This document shows, one piece after another, positions 16,903 through 25,400 of a stretch of DNA of 64,000 bases (positions are counted from its first letter, which is position 1; every line of letters starts with the position of its first letter). A model generated the notes under the pieces. The model was not told the DNA's origin. It saw only the letters and a list, made by a program, of their open reading frames with translations, and made no database searches. A program made the position numbers and the translations under genes. This stretch comes from Feifania hominis. GTDB taxonomy: Bacteria > Bacillota > Clostridia > Oscillospirales > Feifaniaceae. Where the stretch lies: positions 124,001-188,000 of the forward strand of contig NZ_JACRSP010000004.1 of assembly GCF_014384765.1 (NCBI RefSeq). The letters run 5' to 3'.

Positions 16903-17703
16903 ATGGATGCGAAAAGACCCGCAGCGGGGAGAGGCACGCGTGCAGACACGGCGGTCAACCAGACGCGCGAGGGCGTGATCGCGGGCCGCAACGGCGTGCT
17001 CGAGGCGCTCAAGGGCGGCGCCGCCATTGAGAAGATCTATGTTTCCAAAACCGAGAAAGAGGGCTCGATCATCCGCATTCTGGCGCTTGCGCGCGAGCGG
17101 CGCATTGTGGTCGCCGAGTGCGACCGTGTCAAGCTCGACTTTCTCTGCGGCATCAAGACTCACCAGGGCATCGCGGCGACATTGCAGCAGACCGAATACT
17201 GCGAGATTGCCGACATTCTCGCTCTTGCACGCGAGCGGGGAGAGACGCCGCTCGTGGTTATTGCCGATGAGATCGAAGACCCCTACAACCTCGGTGCCAT
17301 CATCCGCACAGCCGAATGCGCCGGTGCGCACGGCGTCATCATTCCAAAGCACCGGGGAACGGGCGTCACCCCCGCGGTGACCAAGGCCTCGGCGGGCGCA
17401 GTCTTCCACATGAAGATCGCAAAGGCCGTCAATCTCGCCCAGGCGCTCGACGAGCTCAAGCAGGGCGGCCTGTGGGTGTACGGCGCCGACGGCGGCGCCG
17501 AGAGGAGTCTCTATGAGACCGACTTGAGTGGCCCCGCGGCCGTTGTGATCGGCTCAGAGGGCCGCGGGATCGGCAGACTGCTGCGCGAGAAGTGTGACTT
17601 TCTGGTCTCCATTCCGCTCGGCGGCCGGGTCAATTCCCTCAACGCCTCTGTGGCCGCGGGGATCGTGCTGTTTGAAATTGTGCGCCAGCGCGGCGTGAAA
17701 TAG
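16903..17703 (+). CDS. rlmB: 23S rRNA (guanosine-2'-O-)-methyltransferase RlmB, TrmH/SpoU family
   Basis: Uses S-adenosylmethionine to 2'-O-methylate 23S rRNA, as judged by family. 266 residues from ATG 16903 (AGGAAAGG upstream). The N-terminal L30e-like domain has GRNGVLEALKGG. The C-terminal SPOUT knot carries motif 1 DPYNLGAIIRTAECAG, motif 2 VIGSEGRGIG, and motif 3 IPLGGRVNSLNASVAAGI. The next gene starts 10 bases downstream. In many Firmicutes rlmB follows cysS/mrnC, but not here. Confidence 0.92.
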   Translation: MDAKRPAAGRGTRADTAVNQTREGVIAGRNGVLEALKGGAAIEKIYVSKTEKEGSIIRILALARERRIVVAECDRVKLDFLCGIKTHQGIAATLQQTEYCEIADILALARERGETPLVVIADEIEDPYNLGAIIRTAECAGAHGVIIPKHRGTGVTPAVTKASAGAVFHMKIAKAVNLAQALDELKQGGLWVYGADGGAERSLYETDLSGPAAVVIGSEGRGIGRLLREKCDFLVSIPLGGRVNSLNASVAAGIVLFEIVRQRGVK

Positions 17704-17712
17704 GAGTTAGAA

Positions 17713-20184
17713 GTGGCAAAGGACAGAAGAGAACTCAGAGAACGATACGGAATTCCGGATGTTTCCGCCTCCGGTGAGAGAAAGGCGGATCCGGCCGAGC
17801 TCGACGCGATGCTCGCCGAGTACCGCGCCAGAAAGAAGACCGGCGCCGTGGAGCCGGTGCCGCTGGTGCGCTTTGTCGAGCAGGCGACGGGAATCCCCAT
17901 TCCCGCCCCGGAGCCGGCGAAGCAGGAGCAGGCCCCGGCGCCCAGGCAGGAGAAGAAAAAGCCGGCCCCGGCGACGCGGGGCGCCGAGACCGCAGAGCCG
18001 GCAGAGGAGAGCCGTACCCCCGCTGAAGCGGCGCCGGGCGCATCCGGCGACACGCTGGAGTTTGTGCCGCCCGGGGAGGAGCATTCGCACCGGGCCGTCG
18101 CCACGATGGAGAGGCCGGCTGAAAAGCCGCCCGAGGACCCGAAGCCGAGAGCAAAAATCGCCGAGGTGCGCGAGTATGTGCAGACCTCGTTCGAGGGCAC
18201 GCCGGAACTGCCCAAAAAGTCGAAAGCTTTCCGGGTGGCCATTCCCGAGCCCGAGCCGGAGGAGAAGCCGCACGAGGAGATTGAAGAGCTCACCTTTGAC
18301 AGCTATCTGAATTTTCCCGATGAGCCGCAGGAGCCGCCGACGCGCGGCCTGTTTCGCAAGATGCTCTCGGAGTTTGACGACATCGAGCAGGAGGATGACG
18401 ACGAGCCGCTCTTTGAGCGCCGCCGGCGCGAGCCGCGGCCCCGGCGCAGCATCAGTTACAAATACGACGAGGACATTGACCGTGAGGCGGTCATCCGCGA
18501 GCTCTCCCACAAGCTCAGGCGCATGGCGGGCTTTCGCGCGGTGGCGCTGCTGCTGCTTTTGCCGCTGCTGTGGCTCGGCGTCTCACAGACGAGAGCGTTC
18601 TGCTACGTGCCGCAGGCGATTTCCCTCGCAGAGAACCCCTGGCTCTTTACGCTGATCAACGCCATTCTCTACGGCCTCTTTCTGGCGGTGACGGCGGGCG
18701 GCTTTGCCGAACCGCTGCGCGAGCTCGCACACGGCCGGCCGGGCTTTGAGCTCGGCGTGCTGCTCGCGGCGGCGGCGGCCCTCTGCCAGATCGCCGTCGG
18801 GCTTTTTGACCCGCAGCCCGAGCGCCTGCTGTACTGCGCGGTGCCGGCACTGTCCGTCTACTGCTATTACCACACGCGCGTGCAGTATCTCAAAAAGGTG
18901 CGCACCGACTACAAGATCGCGACCATGCCCGGAAACAAGACGGTCGCGACGACCGTCGGGGATGAGCAGCTCAAGCAGAAGCTCTGCGACAGTCCGGACG
19001 AGACCATCGGCATAGCCCTGCGCCAGCGGCAGAGCGTGCTGAAAAATGTGTTTGCCAAGTCCTTTGCCAGAACGCCGGTCGGCGTCCTCGGCGCGGCTGC
19101 GGGCATCCTCTGCGCGGTCGCGGCCGTGCTGATCGGGCTGTATTGCGGCATCGGCACAGGAGACGTCCAGGGCATGCTTGTGTGCCTCGCGGGCGGACTC
19201 TGTCTGATCGCGCCGGTCAACGGGGCCTTTGCCCTGCGCGCCCCCTTTGCCGCGGTGAGCGAGCGCATCAAGTCGAGCGGCGCCGCCATCATCGGCTACG
19301 ACACCATTGAGAGCTTCTCGCGGCTCGACGAGATGATTCTCAATGACAACGACCTCTTTCCGCCCGAGTCGGTGGTGCTCACCGGCACGAAGATGTACGG
19401 CTCGGCCCGCATCGACGAGGTGATTGTCAGCGCCGCGAGCATCTTCCGCGCGCTCGACGGGCCGCTGTCATCGGTCATGCTCTCCATCATCGACGGGCGC
19501 GAGGAGCTGCTGCGCCCCGTCACCGAGATCAAATACCAGGACGAGCGGGGCATACTCGCCTTTATCGAGGGGGCCGTGGTGCTCGTGGGCAACCGCGAAT
19601 TCATGGCCTACAACAAGGTGCCCGTACCAAACGACAACCTCGACCGGCGCGTGCTCGACAGCGGCAAAAGCCCCGTCTATGTCGCCATCAACGGCAAACT
19701 CGCGGCGCTCTTGAGCCTGCACTACCAGGTGAGCCCCATCATGCGCCGGTACCTTCGAAAATTTGTTTCGGGCGGGGTCAATCTGCTCGTCAAGACCAAC
19801 GACCCGGTCGTCACGGCTGAGTTTGTCGCGCAGAAGTTCGGCCTCGCCGCCGACTGTGTACGCCTGATTCCGTCGCGCTTCAACGCGGAGATCGTCGAGG
19901 AGGAGCGCAAGGCGGTCGAGAGATCGGACATCTCGATTGTGACCATCACGCGCGACTACGCCACGTTCCTGCGCACGGCGTCCGGCTGCCTGCGGCTGAA
20001 AAATGCGCTCGCCATCACGGGGCTCTGCTGTCTGCTGAGCATCGTCATGGGTGTGGTTCTTGTGGGGTTCATCGCGTTCACCGGGCGCTTTGAACTCTTT
20101 GACCCGGCGATTCTGCTCTTTTTCGGCGTGCTGTGGAGTCTGCCGGCGCTGCTCGTGAGCCGCATTACAAAGTGGTTGTCCTAA
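17713..20184 (+). CDS. Large membrane protein resembling a P-type ATPase that has lost its catalytic motifs
   Basis: 823 residues from GTG 17713 (AGGAG site). Residues 1-265 are charged, Pro/Glu-rich and probably disordered. Membrane segments follow near 275-295, 309-330, 345-365, 374-388, 456-480 and 485-505, with a C-terminal pair near 755-815. Residues about 515-550 align by eye with the P-type ATPase phosphorylation region, but where DKTGT is expected the sequence reads N544-D-N-D-L. Further on, TGDN is replaced by T695-N-D-P, followed by the usual VVTA. No GDGxNDxP hinge and no TGE loop were found. Probably a pseudo-enzyme or a scaffold; function unknown. It lies downstream of rlmB and was probably co-transcribed. 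Confidence 0.75.
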   Translation: MAKDRRELRERYGIPDVSASGERKADPAELDAMLAEYRARKKTGAVEPVPLVRFVEQATGIPIPAPEPAKQEQAPAPRQEKKKPAPATRGAETAEPAEESRTPAEAAPGASGDTLEFVPPGEEHSHRAVATMERPAEKPPEDPKPRAKIAEVREYVQTSFEGTPELPKKSKAFRVAIPEPEPEEKPHEEIEELTFDSYLNFPDEPQEPPTRGLFRKMLSEFDDIEQEDDDEPLFERRRREPRPRRSISYKYDEDIDREAVIRELSHKLRRMAGFRAVALLLLLPLLWLGVSQTRAFCYVPQAISLAENPWLFTLINAILYGLFLAVTAGGFAEPLRELAHGRPGFELGVLLAAAAALCQIAVGLFDPQPERLLYCAVPALSVYCYYHTRVQYLKKVRTDYKIATMPGNKTVATTVGDEQLKQKLCDSPDETIGIALRQRQSVLKNVFAKSFARTPVGVLGAAAGILCAVAAVLIGLYCGIGTGDVQGMLVCLAGGLCLIAPVNGAFALRAPFAAVSERIKSSGAAIIGYDTIESFSRLDEMILNDNDLFPPESVVLTGTKMYGSARIDEVIVSAASIFRALDGPLSSVMLSIIDGREELLRPVTEIKYQDERGILAFIEGAVVLVGNREFMAYNKVPVPNDNLDRRVLDSGKSPVYVAINGKLAALLSLHYQVSPIMRRYLRKFVSGGVNLLVKTNDPVVTAEFVAQKFGLAADCVRLIPSRFNAEIVEEERKAVERSDISIVTITRDYATFLRTASGCLRLKNALAITGLCCLLSIVMGVVLVGFIAFTGRFELFDPAILLFFGVLWSLPALLVSRITKWLS

Positions 20185-20210
20185 ACGGCGGTGCTGCCGC
20201 ATAGAAATAG

Positions 20211-20245
20211 AAGCGTCAAAGCGAAAAATCTTCGCTTTGGCGCTT
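20211..20245 (+). terminator. Intrinsic terminator after the P-type ATPase-like gene
   Basis: 15-bp stem with one G-U pair (20211-20225 with 20231-20245), followed by TTTT. Confidence 0.85.
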
Positions 20246-20296
20246 TTTTCAGCCCCGCCCTTTTGGCAGATGTAACGGAATGTGGGGGCCCGGTTC

Positions 20297-20318
20297 GTGA
20301 ACTTTGTATAAAGTTCAC
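20297..20318. promoter_or_regulatory. Perfect inverted repeat upstream of the EF-G-like promoter
   Basis: GTGAACTTT-N4-AAAGTTCAC, 9-bp arms, about 30 bases upstream of the -35 at 20349. It could be an activator or repressor site; no regulator gene is adjacent. Confidence 0.5.
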
Positions 20319-20348
20319 AGGCCGGTGGGGAAAAATCGCCGGTTTAAG

Positions 20349-20377
20349 TTGATTTTTTGGACATGCGCGATTATAAT
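20349..20377 (+). promoter_or_regulatory. Sigma-A promoter of the EF-G-like gene
   Basis: TTGATT (20349-20354), 17-base spacer, TATAAT (20372-20377). It implies a 5' leader of about 100 bases. Confidence 0.75.
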
Positions 20378-20400
20378 TTTATGCATAGGAGTCATCAAAT

Positions 20401-20435
20401 TGTGCAAAATGAACAACTCTAACTGTGCAAAATGA
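20401..20435 (+). repeat. 12-bp direct repeat in the EF-G-like leader
   Basis: TGTGCAAAATGA at 20401-20412 and again at 20424-20435, 23 bases apart, downstream of the promoter. Possible protein or RNA binding sites. Confidence 0.6.
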
Positions 20436-20486
20436 CGAGCTACGAAGTCCTATCTGTATTACCTATTTTTGAAGGGAGAGAAAGAG

Positions 20487-22565
20487 ATGAAACCATATCC
20501 TGTTAAGAACCTGCGAAATGTCTGTCTGCTCGGCCGAGGTGGCGACGGAAAGTCCACTCTGGTGGAGGCGGCGCTGTTCTTAACCAAGGCGACCGACCGT
20601 TTGGGCAAAGCGGCCGACGGGAATCTGGTCTGCGACTTTGACCCGGAAGAGGTCAAGCGTAAAATCTCCATTTCGACGGCGGTGGCGCCGGTGGAATACA
20701 AGGGCTGTAAAATCAACTTCATCGACACCCCCGGCTACTACGACTTTGTCGGCGAGGTGGAGCAGGGCGCGCGCGTCGCCGAGACGGCGCTCATCGTCAT
20801 CTCGGCCAAGGCCGGCGTCGGCGTATCGGCGGAGAAAGCCTGGAAAGTCGCGATGGACGCGAAGCTCTCCAAGCTCGTGTTCGTGTCGAAAGTCGATGAG
20901 GAGAACGCGCATTTCTACCACGCGCTCGAGAAGCTGCACGAGAAGTTCGGCGTGTCCATCTGCCCGGTCATGATTCCGATCATTGAGGAGGAAAAGGTCG
21001 TCGGCTATGTCGATCTGCTCTCGCTCAAGGCCAAAAAGTACAAGGACGGCGTGCCGAGCGAAGTGCCGGTTCCCGAGGCGATGAACAAGAAGATCGAAGA
21101 GCTCACCAACATGATCAACGAGGCGGTCGCCGAGACCTCCGAGGAGCTTATGGAGAAGTTCTTCTCGGGCGAGCCTTTCACCCGCGAGGAGATTGTCAAG
21201 GGCTTCAAGGCCGGCGTGCTCGACGGGTCGATCACCCCGGTCGTCTGCGGCATCTCCACCAAGATGGAGGGCGTCTCAAACGTGCTCGACATGCTGGTGG
21301 AGTACTACCCGTCGCCCGATGAGCGCGCGAGTGAGAAAGTGCTCGACAAAGCGGGCAGCGAAACGGAGCTCAAAATGGACGAGAGCGGCCCCCTGGCGGC
21401 GCTCGTCTTCAAGACCGTTGCCGACCCGTTCGTCGGCAAGATGTCCTACTTCAAGGTGTTCTCGGGCGTCATGAAGCCCGACAGCTCGGTGGTCAACACC
21501 CGGACCGGTCAAAACGAGAAGATCGGCCGGTGCTACTTCGTGCGCGGCAAGAAACAGGTTGAGGCGCCGCAGGTCGGCGTCGGCGACATCGGCGTGGTCA
21601 CAAAGCTCGCCGGCACCGCCACGGGCGACACACTCTGCGCGCCCGGCCATGAGATCACCCTGCACGGAATTGATTTCCCGAAGCCCTGCCTGACCATGGC
21701 GATCATCCCCAAGGCGAAAGGCGACGAGGAGAAGATCTCCTCCGGCGTGCAGCGCCTGCTCGAGGAGGACCCGACGCTCGGCTTTGTCACCGACAAGGAG
21801 ACCAAGCAGCAGCTCATCTCGGGTATGGGCGACGTGCATCTCGACGTCATCGTCTCGAAGCTGAAATCCAAATTCGGCACCTCAGTCGATCTCGAGGAGC
21901 CGATCACCGCCTACCGTGAGACCATCCGCAAGAAAGTCAAAGTCGAGGGCAAACACAAGAAACAGTCGGGCGGCCACGGCCAGTTCGGCCACGTCTGGAT
22001 CGAGTTTGAGCCCTGCCCCGAGAGCGAGGAGCTCGTCTTTGAGGAGAAGGTCTTCGGCGGCGCGGTTCCGAAGAACTTCTTCCCGGCGGTGGAAAAGGGT
22101 CTGCGCGACTGCGTCAAGGCGGGCGTGCTCGCGGCCTATCCGGTGGTGAACCTCAAGGCGACGCTGGTCGACGGTTCCTACCACCCGGTCGACTCGTCGG
22201 AGATGGCGTTCAAAGTTGCGGCCGGCCTCGCGTTCAAAAACGGCCTGCCGAACGCCGGCCCCGTGCTGCTCGAGCCGATCGGCCATCTGAAAGCCTATGT
22301 GCCGGATAAGAACATGGGCGACGTCATCGGCGACATCAACAAGCGCCGCGGCAGAATTCTCGGCATGAATCCGGCCCACGACGGCCTGCAGGAGGTCGAG
22401 GCGGAGGTGCCGATGGCCGAGATGCACTCCTACGCGACGGATCTGCGCTCCATCACCAAGGCTCGCGGCTACTTTGAGCTCGCCTTTGAGCGCTATGAGG
22501 AGGCTCCGCCGAATGTGGCGCAGAAAGTTGTGGAGGAGAGAAAGAAACTTCTCGAAGCGGAGTAA
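20487..22565 (+). CDS. Elongation factor G-like translational GTPase (EF-G paralogue)
   Basis: Ribosome-associated GTPase, 692 residues, with all EF-G domains: G domain, domain II, III, IV (GGHGQFGHV region) and V. The P-loop is GRGGDGKST rather than the canonical AHIDAGKTT, and the NKxD motif reads SKVD, both usual for the EF-G2 paralogue group. G3 is DTPGYYDFVGE. Start ATG 20487 with GGGAGAG upstream; a TTG at 20469 has no ribosome site. Its exact job (stress translocation, recycling) is not known. It stands alone with its own promoter and terminator. Confidence 0.88.
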   Translation: MKPYPVKNLRNVCLLGRGGDGKSTLVEAALFLTKATDRLGKAADGNLVCDFDPEEVKRKISISTAVAPVEYKGCKINFIDTPGYYDFVGEVEQGARVAETALIVISAKAGVGVSAEKAWKVAMDAKLSKLVFVSKVDEENAHFYHALEKLHEKFGVSICPVMIPIIEEEKVVGYVDLLSLKAKKYKDGVPSEVPVPEAMNKKIEELTNMINEAVAETSEELMEKFFSGEPFTREEIVKGFKAGVLDGSITPVVCGISTKMEGVSNVLDMLVEYYPSPDERASEKVLDKAGSETELKMDESGPLAALVFKTVADPFVGKMSYFKVFSGVMKPDSSVVNTRTGQNEKIGRCYFVRGKKQVEAPQVGVGDIGVVTKLAGTATGDTLCAPGHEITLHGIDFPKPCLTMAIIPKAKGDEEKISSGVQRLLEEDPTLGFVTDKETKQQLISGMGDVHLDVIVSKLKSKFGTSVDLEEPITAYRETIRKKVKVEGKHKKQSGGHGQFGHVWIEFEPCPESEELVFEEKVFGGAVPKNFFPAVEKGLRDCVKAGVLAAYPVVNLKATLVDGSYHPVDSSEMAFKVAAGLAFKNGLPNAGPVLLEPIGHLKAYVPDKNMGDVIGDINKRRGRILGMNPAHDGLQEVEAEVPMAEMHSYATDLRSITKARGYFELAFERYEEAPPNVAQKVVEERKKLLEAE

Positions 22566-22578
22566 CAGATGAATTTTG

Positions 22579-22607
22579 GACCCGGGCCGGTTTTGGCGGC
22601 CCGGGTC
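22579..22607 (+). terminator. Terminator after the EF-G-like gene
   Basis: Perfect 11-bp GC stem (22579-22589 with 22597-22607), then a T-rich stretch. Confidence 0.75.
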
Positions 22608-22696
22608 TCTTTCATTTTGCTCTTTTTGGCATGTTTGGCGCGGGGGATACATAAATATGATTCAGAGCCAAAATAGTCAAAAAGGAGCCAAATGCT

Positions 22697-23179
22697 ATGT
22701 TTGTCATCTCAATGAAGCTGGGGAAGAAAAAATTAATTGCCATCATCGCCGTGGCGGTGCTGCTTGTCGTGGGGCTCGTGTGGCTTCTGATGCCGAAGGA
22801 TGTGCGCGAGGACACGGCGCCCGTCGCCAAGATCAAGACCACGCGCATCAAGGAGAACGCCGACCGCATCGCCTTTTTGAATCAGTACGGCTGGGAGGTT
22901 GTCAGCGAGCCCGCCGAGATTGTGGAGGTGACGGTGCCAAAGGAGTTCGACGACGTCTACGAGAACTACAATCAGCTGCAAAAGCAGCAGGATTTCGATC
23001 TGACCAAATATAGGGGCAAACGCATCAAGCGCTACACCTATGAGGTGACCAATTACCCGGACGCCGACGCCGGTACGGTGGTCGCAAATGTGCTCATCTA
23101 CAAAGATAAGGTAATCGGCGGCGACATTTGCAGCACGCAGCTCGGCGGTTTCATGCACGGCTTCTCACAGGACTCTTAA
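22697..23179 (+). CDS. DUF4830-type membrane-anchored protein
   Basis: 160 residues. An N-terminal signal-anchor (residues 9-31, KKKLIAIIAVAVLL) is followed by an extracytoplasmic domain with the pattern R-I-x-FLNQYGWEV and a C-terminal GGDICSTQLGGFMHG, as in DUF4830 proteins of Clostridia. Function unknown. AAGGAG lies 9 bases before ATG 22697; ATG 22712 is a less likely alternative. Confidence 0.7.
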   Translation: MFVISMKLGKKKLIAIIAVAVLLVVGLVWLLMPKDVREDTAPVAKIKTTRIKENADRIAFLNQYGWEVVSEPAEIVEVTVPKEFDDVYENYNQLQKQQDFDLTKYRGKRIKRYTYEVTNYPDADAGTVVANVLIYKDKVIGGDICSTQLGGFMHGFSQDS

Positions 23180-23191
23180 GTGATCTCACGG

Positions 23192-23219
23192 CGCGCCCGG
23201 CGGACAACCGCCGGGCGCG
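23192..23219 (+). terminator. Terminator after the DUF4830 gene
   Basis: 12-bp perfect GC stem (23192-23203 with 23208-23219), then TTTTCTTTT. Confidence 0.9.
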
Positions 23220-23238
23220 TTTTCTTTTGCGGCGCGGT

Positions 23239-23267
23239 TTGACAAAGCGGCCGGATGCGGGTAAAAT
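23239..23267 (+). promoter_or_regulatory. Sigma-A promoter of the yicC-gmk-priA cluster
   Basis: TTGACA (23239-23244), 17-base spacer, TAAAAT (23262-23267), about 95 bases before yicC. It probably drives a long housekeeping operon. Confidence 0.8.
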
Positions 23268-23359
23268 AAACTTGTTGTTCCCTTGCAGGATTTGGAAGAG
23301 AAAGGGAACCCAAAAACAGATGGAGAGGATGCGTCCGCCGCGCGGGCGCGAAGAGAAGT

Positions 23360-24238
23360 ATGATCAAAAGTATGACCGGCTACGGTAGAGCGCAGGCGCT
23401 CGTGGGTGGCAAGGACATCACGGTGGAGATCAAATCGGTTAACCACCGCTATTTCGACTTCAGCATCCGTGCGCCGCGCATCTACGGTTTTCTCGAAGAG
23501 AAGCTCAAGACCCTCACCCAGAAATACATCAGCCGCGGCAAGGTCGACGTCTACGTGTCGGTCAATGTCGTCGAGGGACCAGATGCGGACATCCAGCTCA
23601 ACACCTCCCTGCTGAGAAGCTATCTCGACGCGCTCGGGCGGCTCTCGAGCGAGTTCGGGCTCAAAGACGACATCTCGGTCATGAGCGTCGCGCGCTACAG
23701 TGACATCTTCACCGTGGTCCGCGCGGAGGAAAACGCCGACGAGCTCTGGTGCGAGGTGGAGCAGGTGGCGCTCGAGGCGATCTCCTCGTTTATGCAGATG
23801 CGCACCGCCGAGGGCGAGCGTATGTATCAGGATCTTCTCAGCCGGGAAGCCTATATTGAGCAGGTGCTGGAAAAAATTGAGGCCCAGTCCCAGAACACAC
23901 TGACCGACTACCGCAGCCGCCTCTACGCAAAGGTCAAAGAGCTGCTCGGCGACACTCAGATCGACGACAGCCGCATTCTGACCGAGGTGGCGCTCTATGC
24001 CGACAAGATCGCGGTCGACGAGGAGACGGTGCGCCTGCGCAGCCACCTCAAGCAGTATCTGAGCATGATCGGCAGCGATGTGCCCGTCGGGCGCAAGCTC
24101 GACTTTCTGATTCAGGAGATGAACCGCGAGGTCAACACCATCGGCTCCAAGTCGAACAACCTCACCATCAGCCAGATGGTGGTCGATCTCAAGGCGGAGA
24201 TTGAGAAAATTCGTGAACAGGTGCAGAATATCGAATAA
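23360..24238 (+). CDS. yicC: YicC/YloC family protein, endoribonuclease-type
   Basis: 292 residues, full length for the family. The N-terminus MIKSMTGYGRAQ and the C-terminal GRKLDFLIQEMNREVNTIGSKS are the family hallmarks. E. coli YicC is described as an endoribonuclease that acts on small RNA; activity here is inferred. First gene of the cluster; remA follows after 19 bases. Confidence 0.92.
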   Translation: MIKSMTGYGRAQALVGGKDITVEIKSVNHRYFDFSIRAPRIYGFLEEKLKTLTQKYISRGKVDVYVSVNVVEGPDADIQLNTSLLRSYLDALGRLSSEFGLKDDISVMSVARYSDIFTVVRAEENADELWCEVEQVALEAISSFMQMRTAEGERMYQDLLSREAYIEQVLEKIEAQSQNTLTDYRSRLYAKVKELLGDTQIDDSRILTEVALYADKIAVDEETVRLRSHLKQYLSMIGSDVPVGRKLDFLIQEMNREVNTIGSKSNNLTISQMVVDLKAEIEKIREQVQNIE

Positions 24239-24257
24239 AGAGCGGGGGAGTTAAAGC

Positions 24258-24521
24258 GTGAAGCTGATCAATATCGGGTTCGGCAACATGGTCTCGGCGA
24301 GCCGCCTTGTGGCGATTGTGAGCCCCGAGTCCGCGCCCATCAAACGGATCATTCAGGAGGCGCGCGACAAGAGCATGCTCATCGACGCGACCTACGGCAG
24401 ACGCACCAGGGCGGTCATCATCACCGACAGCGACCACATCATTCTGTCGGCGGTTCAGCCGGAGACGGTGGCCGGGCGCCTTGACGACGGGGGTGACGAC
24501 GATGAGCTCGACGAGGAGTGA
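24258..24521 (+). CDS. remA: RemA-like DNA-binding regulator, DUF370
   Basis: 87 residues. The hallmark is MKLINIGFGNMVSASRLVAIVSPESAPIKRI, followed by the DNA-binding surface RDKSMLIDATYGRRTRAV. In Bacillus, RemA activates matrix genes. Located between yicC and gmk as in other Firmicutes; the end overlaps gmk by 20 bases. Confidence 0.92.
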   Translation: MKLINIGFGNMVSASRLVAIVSPESAPIKRIIQEARDKSMLIDATYGRRTRAVIITDSDHIILSAVQPETVAGRLDDGGDDDELDEE

Positions 24522-25095
24522 CCGCGGGCTGCTGCTGGTGATCTCCGGCCCGTCGGGCGCCGGCAAGGGCACGGTGATCGCCGATCTGCTCAAAAAGACC
24601 GACGACACGTTCTACTCGGTCTCGATGACGACGCGCCGGCCGCGCCCGGGCGAGGTCGACGGCAAAAACTACTACTTTGTCTCGCGCGAGAGCTTTGAGC
24701 ACGAGATTGAGACCGGCGGTCTGCTCGAATATGCCTGCTACAACGACAACTACTACGGCACGCCGGTGCGCGCGGTGCGCGAGCAGCTCGAGGCGGGCAA
24801 AAACGTCATTTTGGAAATTGAGGTCAAGGGCGCCGCGATCGTCAAGGAGCGTATGCCCGAGGCGCTGACCATCTTTGTGATGCCGCCGACGCCGGAGATT
24901 CTCGCCGAGCGGCTTCGCGGGCGGCAGACCGAGACCGACGAGGAGATTCAAAACCGCCTGCGCATCGCCGCCGAGGAGATGAAGCTGGCGGCCATCTACG
25001 ACCGGCTTGTGGTCAACGACGAGGTGTCGCGCGCGAGCGACGAAATATTGTCCATTATCCGCGCTGAGCGGCAGCGCCGCATGGCAGCGGTGTGA
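24502..25095 (+). CDS. gmk: Guanylate kinase
   Basis: Phosphorylates GMP to GDP with ATP; cytosolic, essential. 197 residues from ATG 24502. P-loop SGPSGAGKGT; GMP-binding residues TTRRPRPGEVDGKNYYFVS; lid RQTETDEEIQNRL. The ATG lies inside the remA gene after GGGGG; upstream TTG/GTG codons are less likely starts. Confidence 0.95.
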   Translation: MSSTRSDRGLLLVISGPSGAGKGTVIADLLKKTDDTFYSVSMTTRRPRPGEVDGKNYYFVSRESFEHEIETGGLLEYACYNDNYYGTPVRAVREQLEAGKNVILEIEVKGAAIVKERMPEALTIFVMPPTPEILAERLRGRQTETDEEIQNRLRIAAEEMKLAAIYDRLVVNDEVSRASDEILSIIRAERQRRMAAV

Positions 25096-25121
25096 AACTG
25101 ACAGAATTGTGAAGGGTGGAA

Positions 25122-25352
25122 ATGTTCATGAGTATGCTCAAACCGGCAATCAGTGAGCTGATTGGCAAGGATGACAGCAGGTATTCTCTGGTGATTGCTG
25201 TGGCGAAGAGGGCGCGCCAGATCGCCGACGACTCGGAGAAGCTGGGGGTACATCTGAAAGAAAAACCGGTGAAAATCGCCGTCGGCGAATTCGCGCAGGG
25301 CAAGATCAAGATTGTCGAGGCGGATAAAAACGTCTGGCGTGAAGACGAGTGA
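25122..25352 (+). CDS. rpoZ: RNA polymerase omega subunit
   Basis: Assembly and stability subunit of RNA polymerase, about 76 residues. Conserved core LKPAISELIGKDDSRYSLV then AVAKRARQI. GAAGGG is 5 bases before ATG 25122; ATG 25128 and 25134 are also in frame, so the exact start is uncertain. Sits between gmk and priA as in other Clostridia. Confidence 0.9.
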   Translation: MFMSMLKPAISELIGKDDSRYSLVIAVAKRARQIADDSEKLGVHLKEKPVKIAVGEFAQGKIKIVEADKNVWREDE

Positions 25353-25358
25353 GATGCG

Positions 25359-25380
25359 AAGGTGGCAGTTTTGCCACCTT
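25359..25380 (+). terminator. Terminator/attenuator between rpoZ and priA
   Basis: 8-bp stem AAGGTGGC/GCCACCTT (25359-25366 with 25373-25380), then TTGTTTT. Partial read-through into priA is likely, because the gap is only 48 bases. Confidence 0.7.
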
Positions 25381-25400
25381 TTGTTTTAGGATGAGTGACG

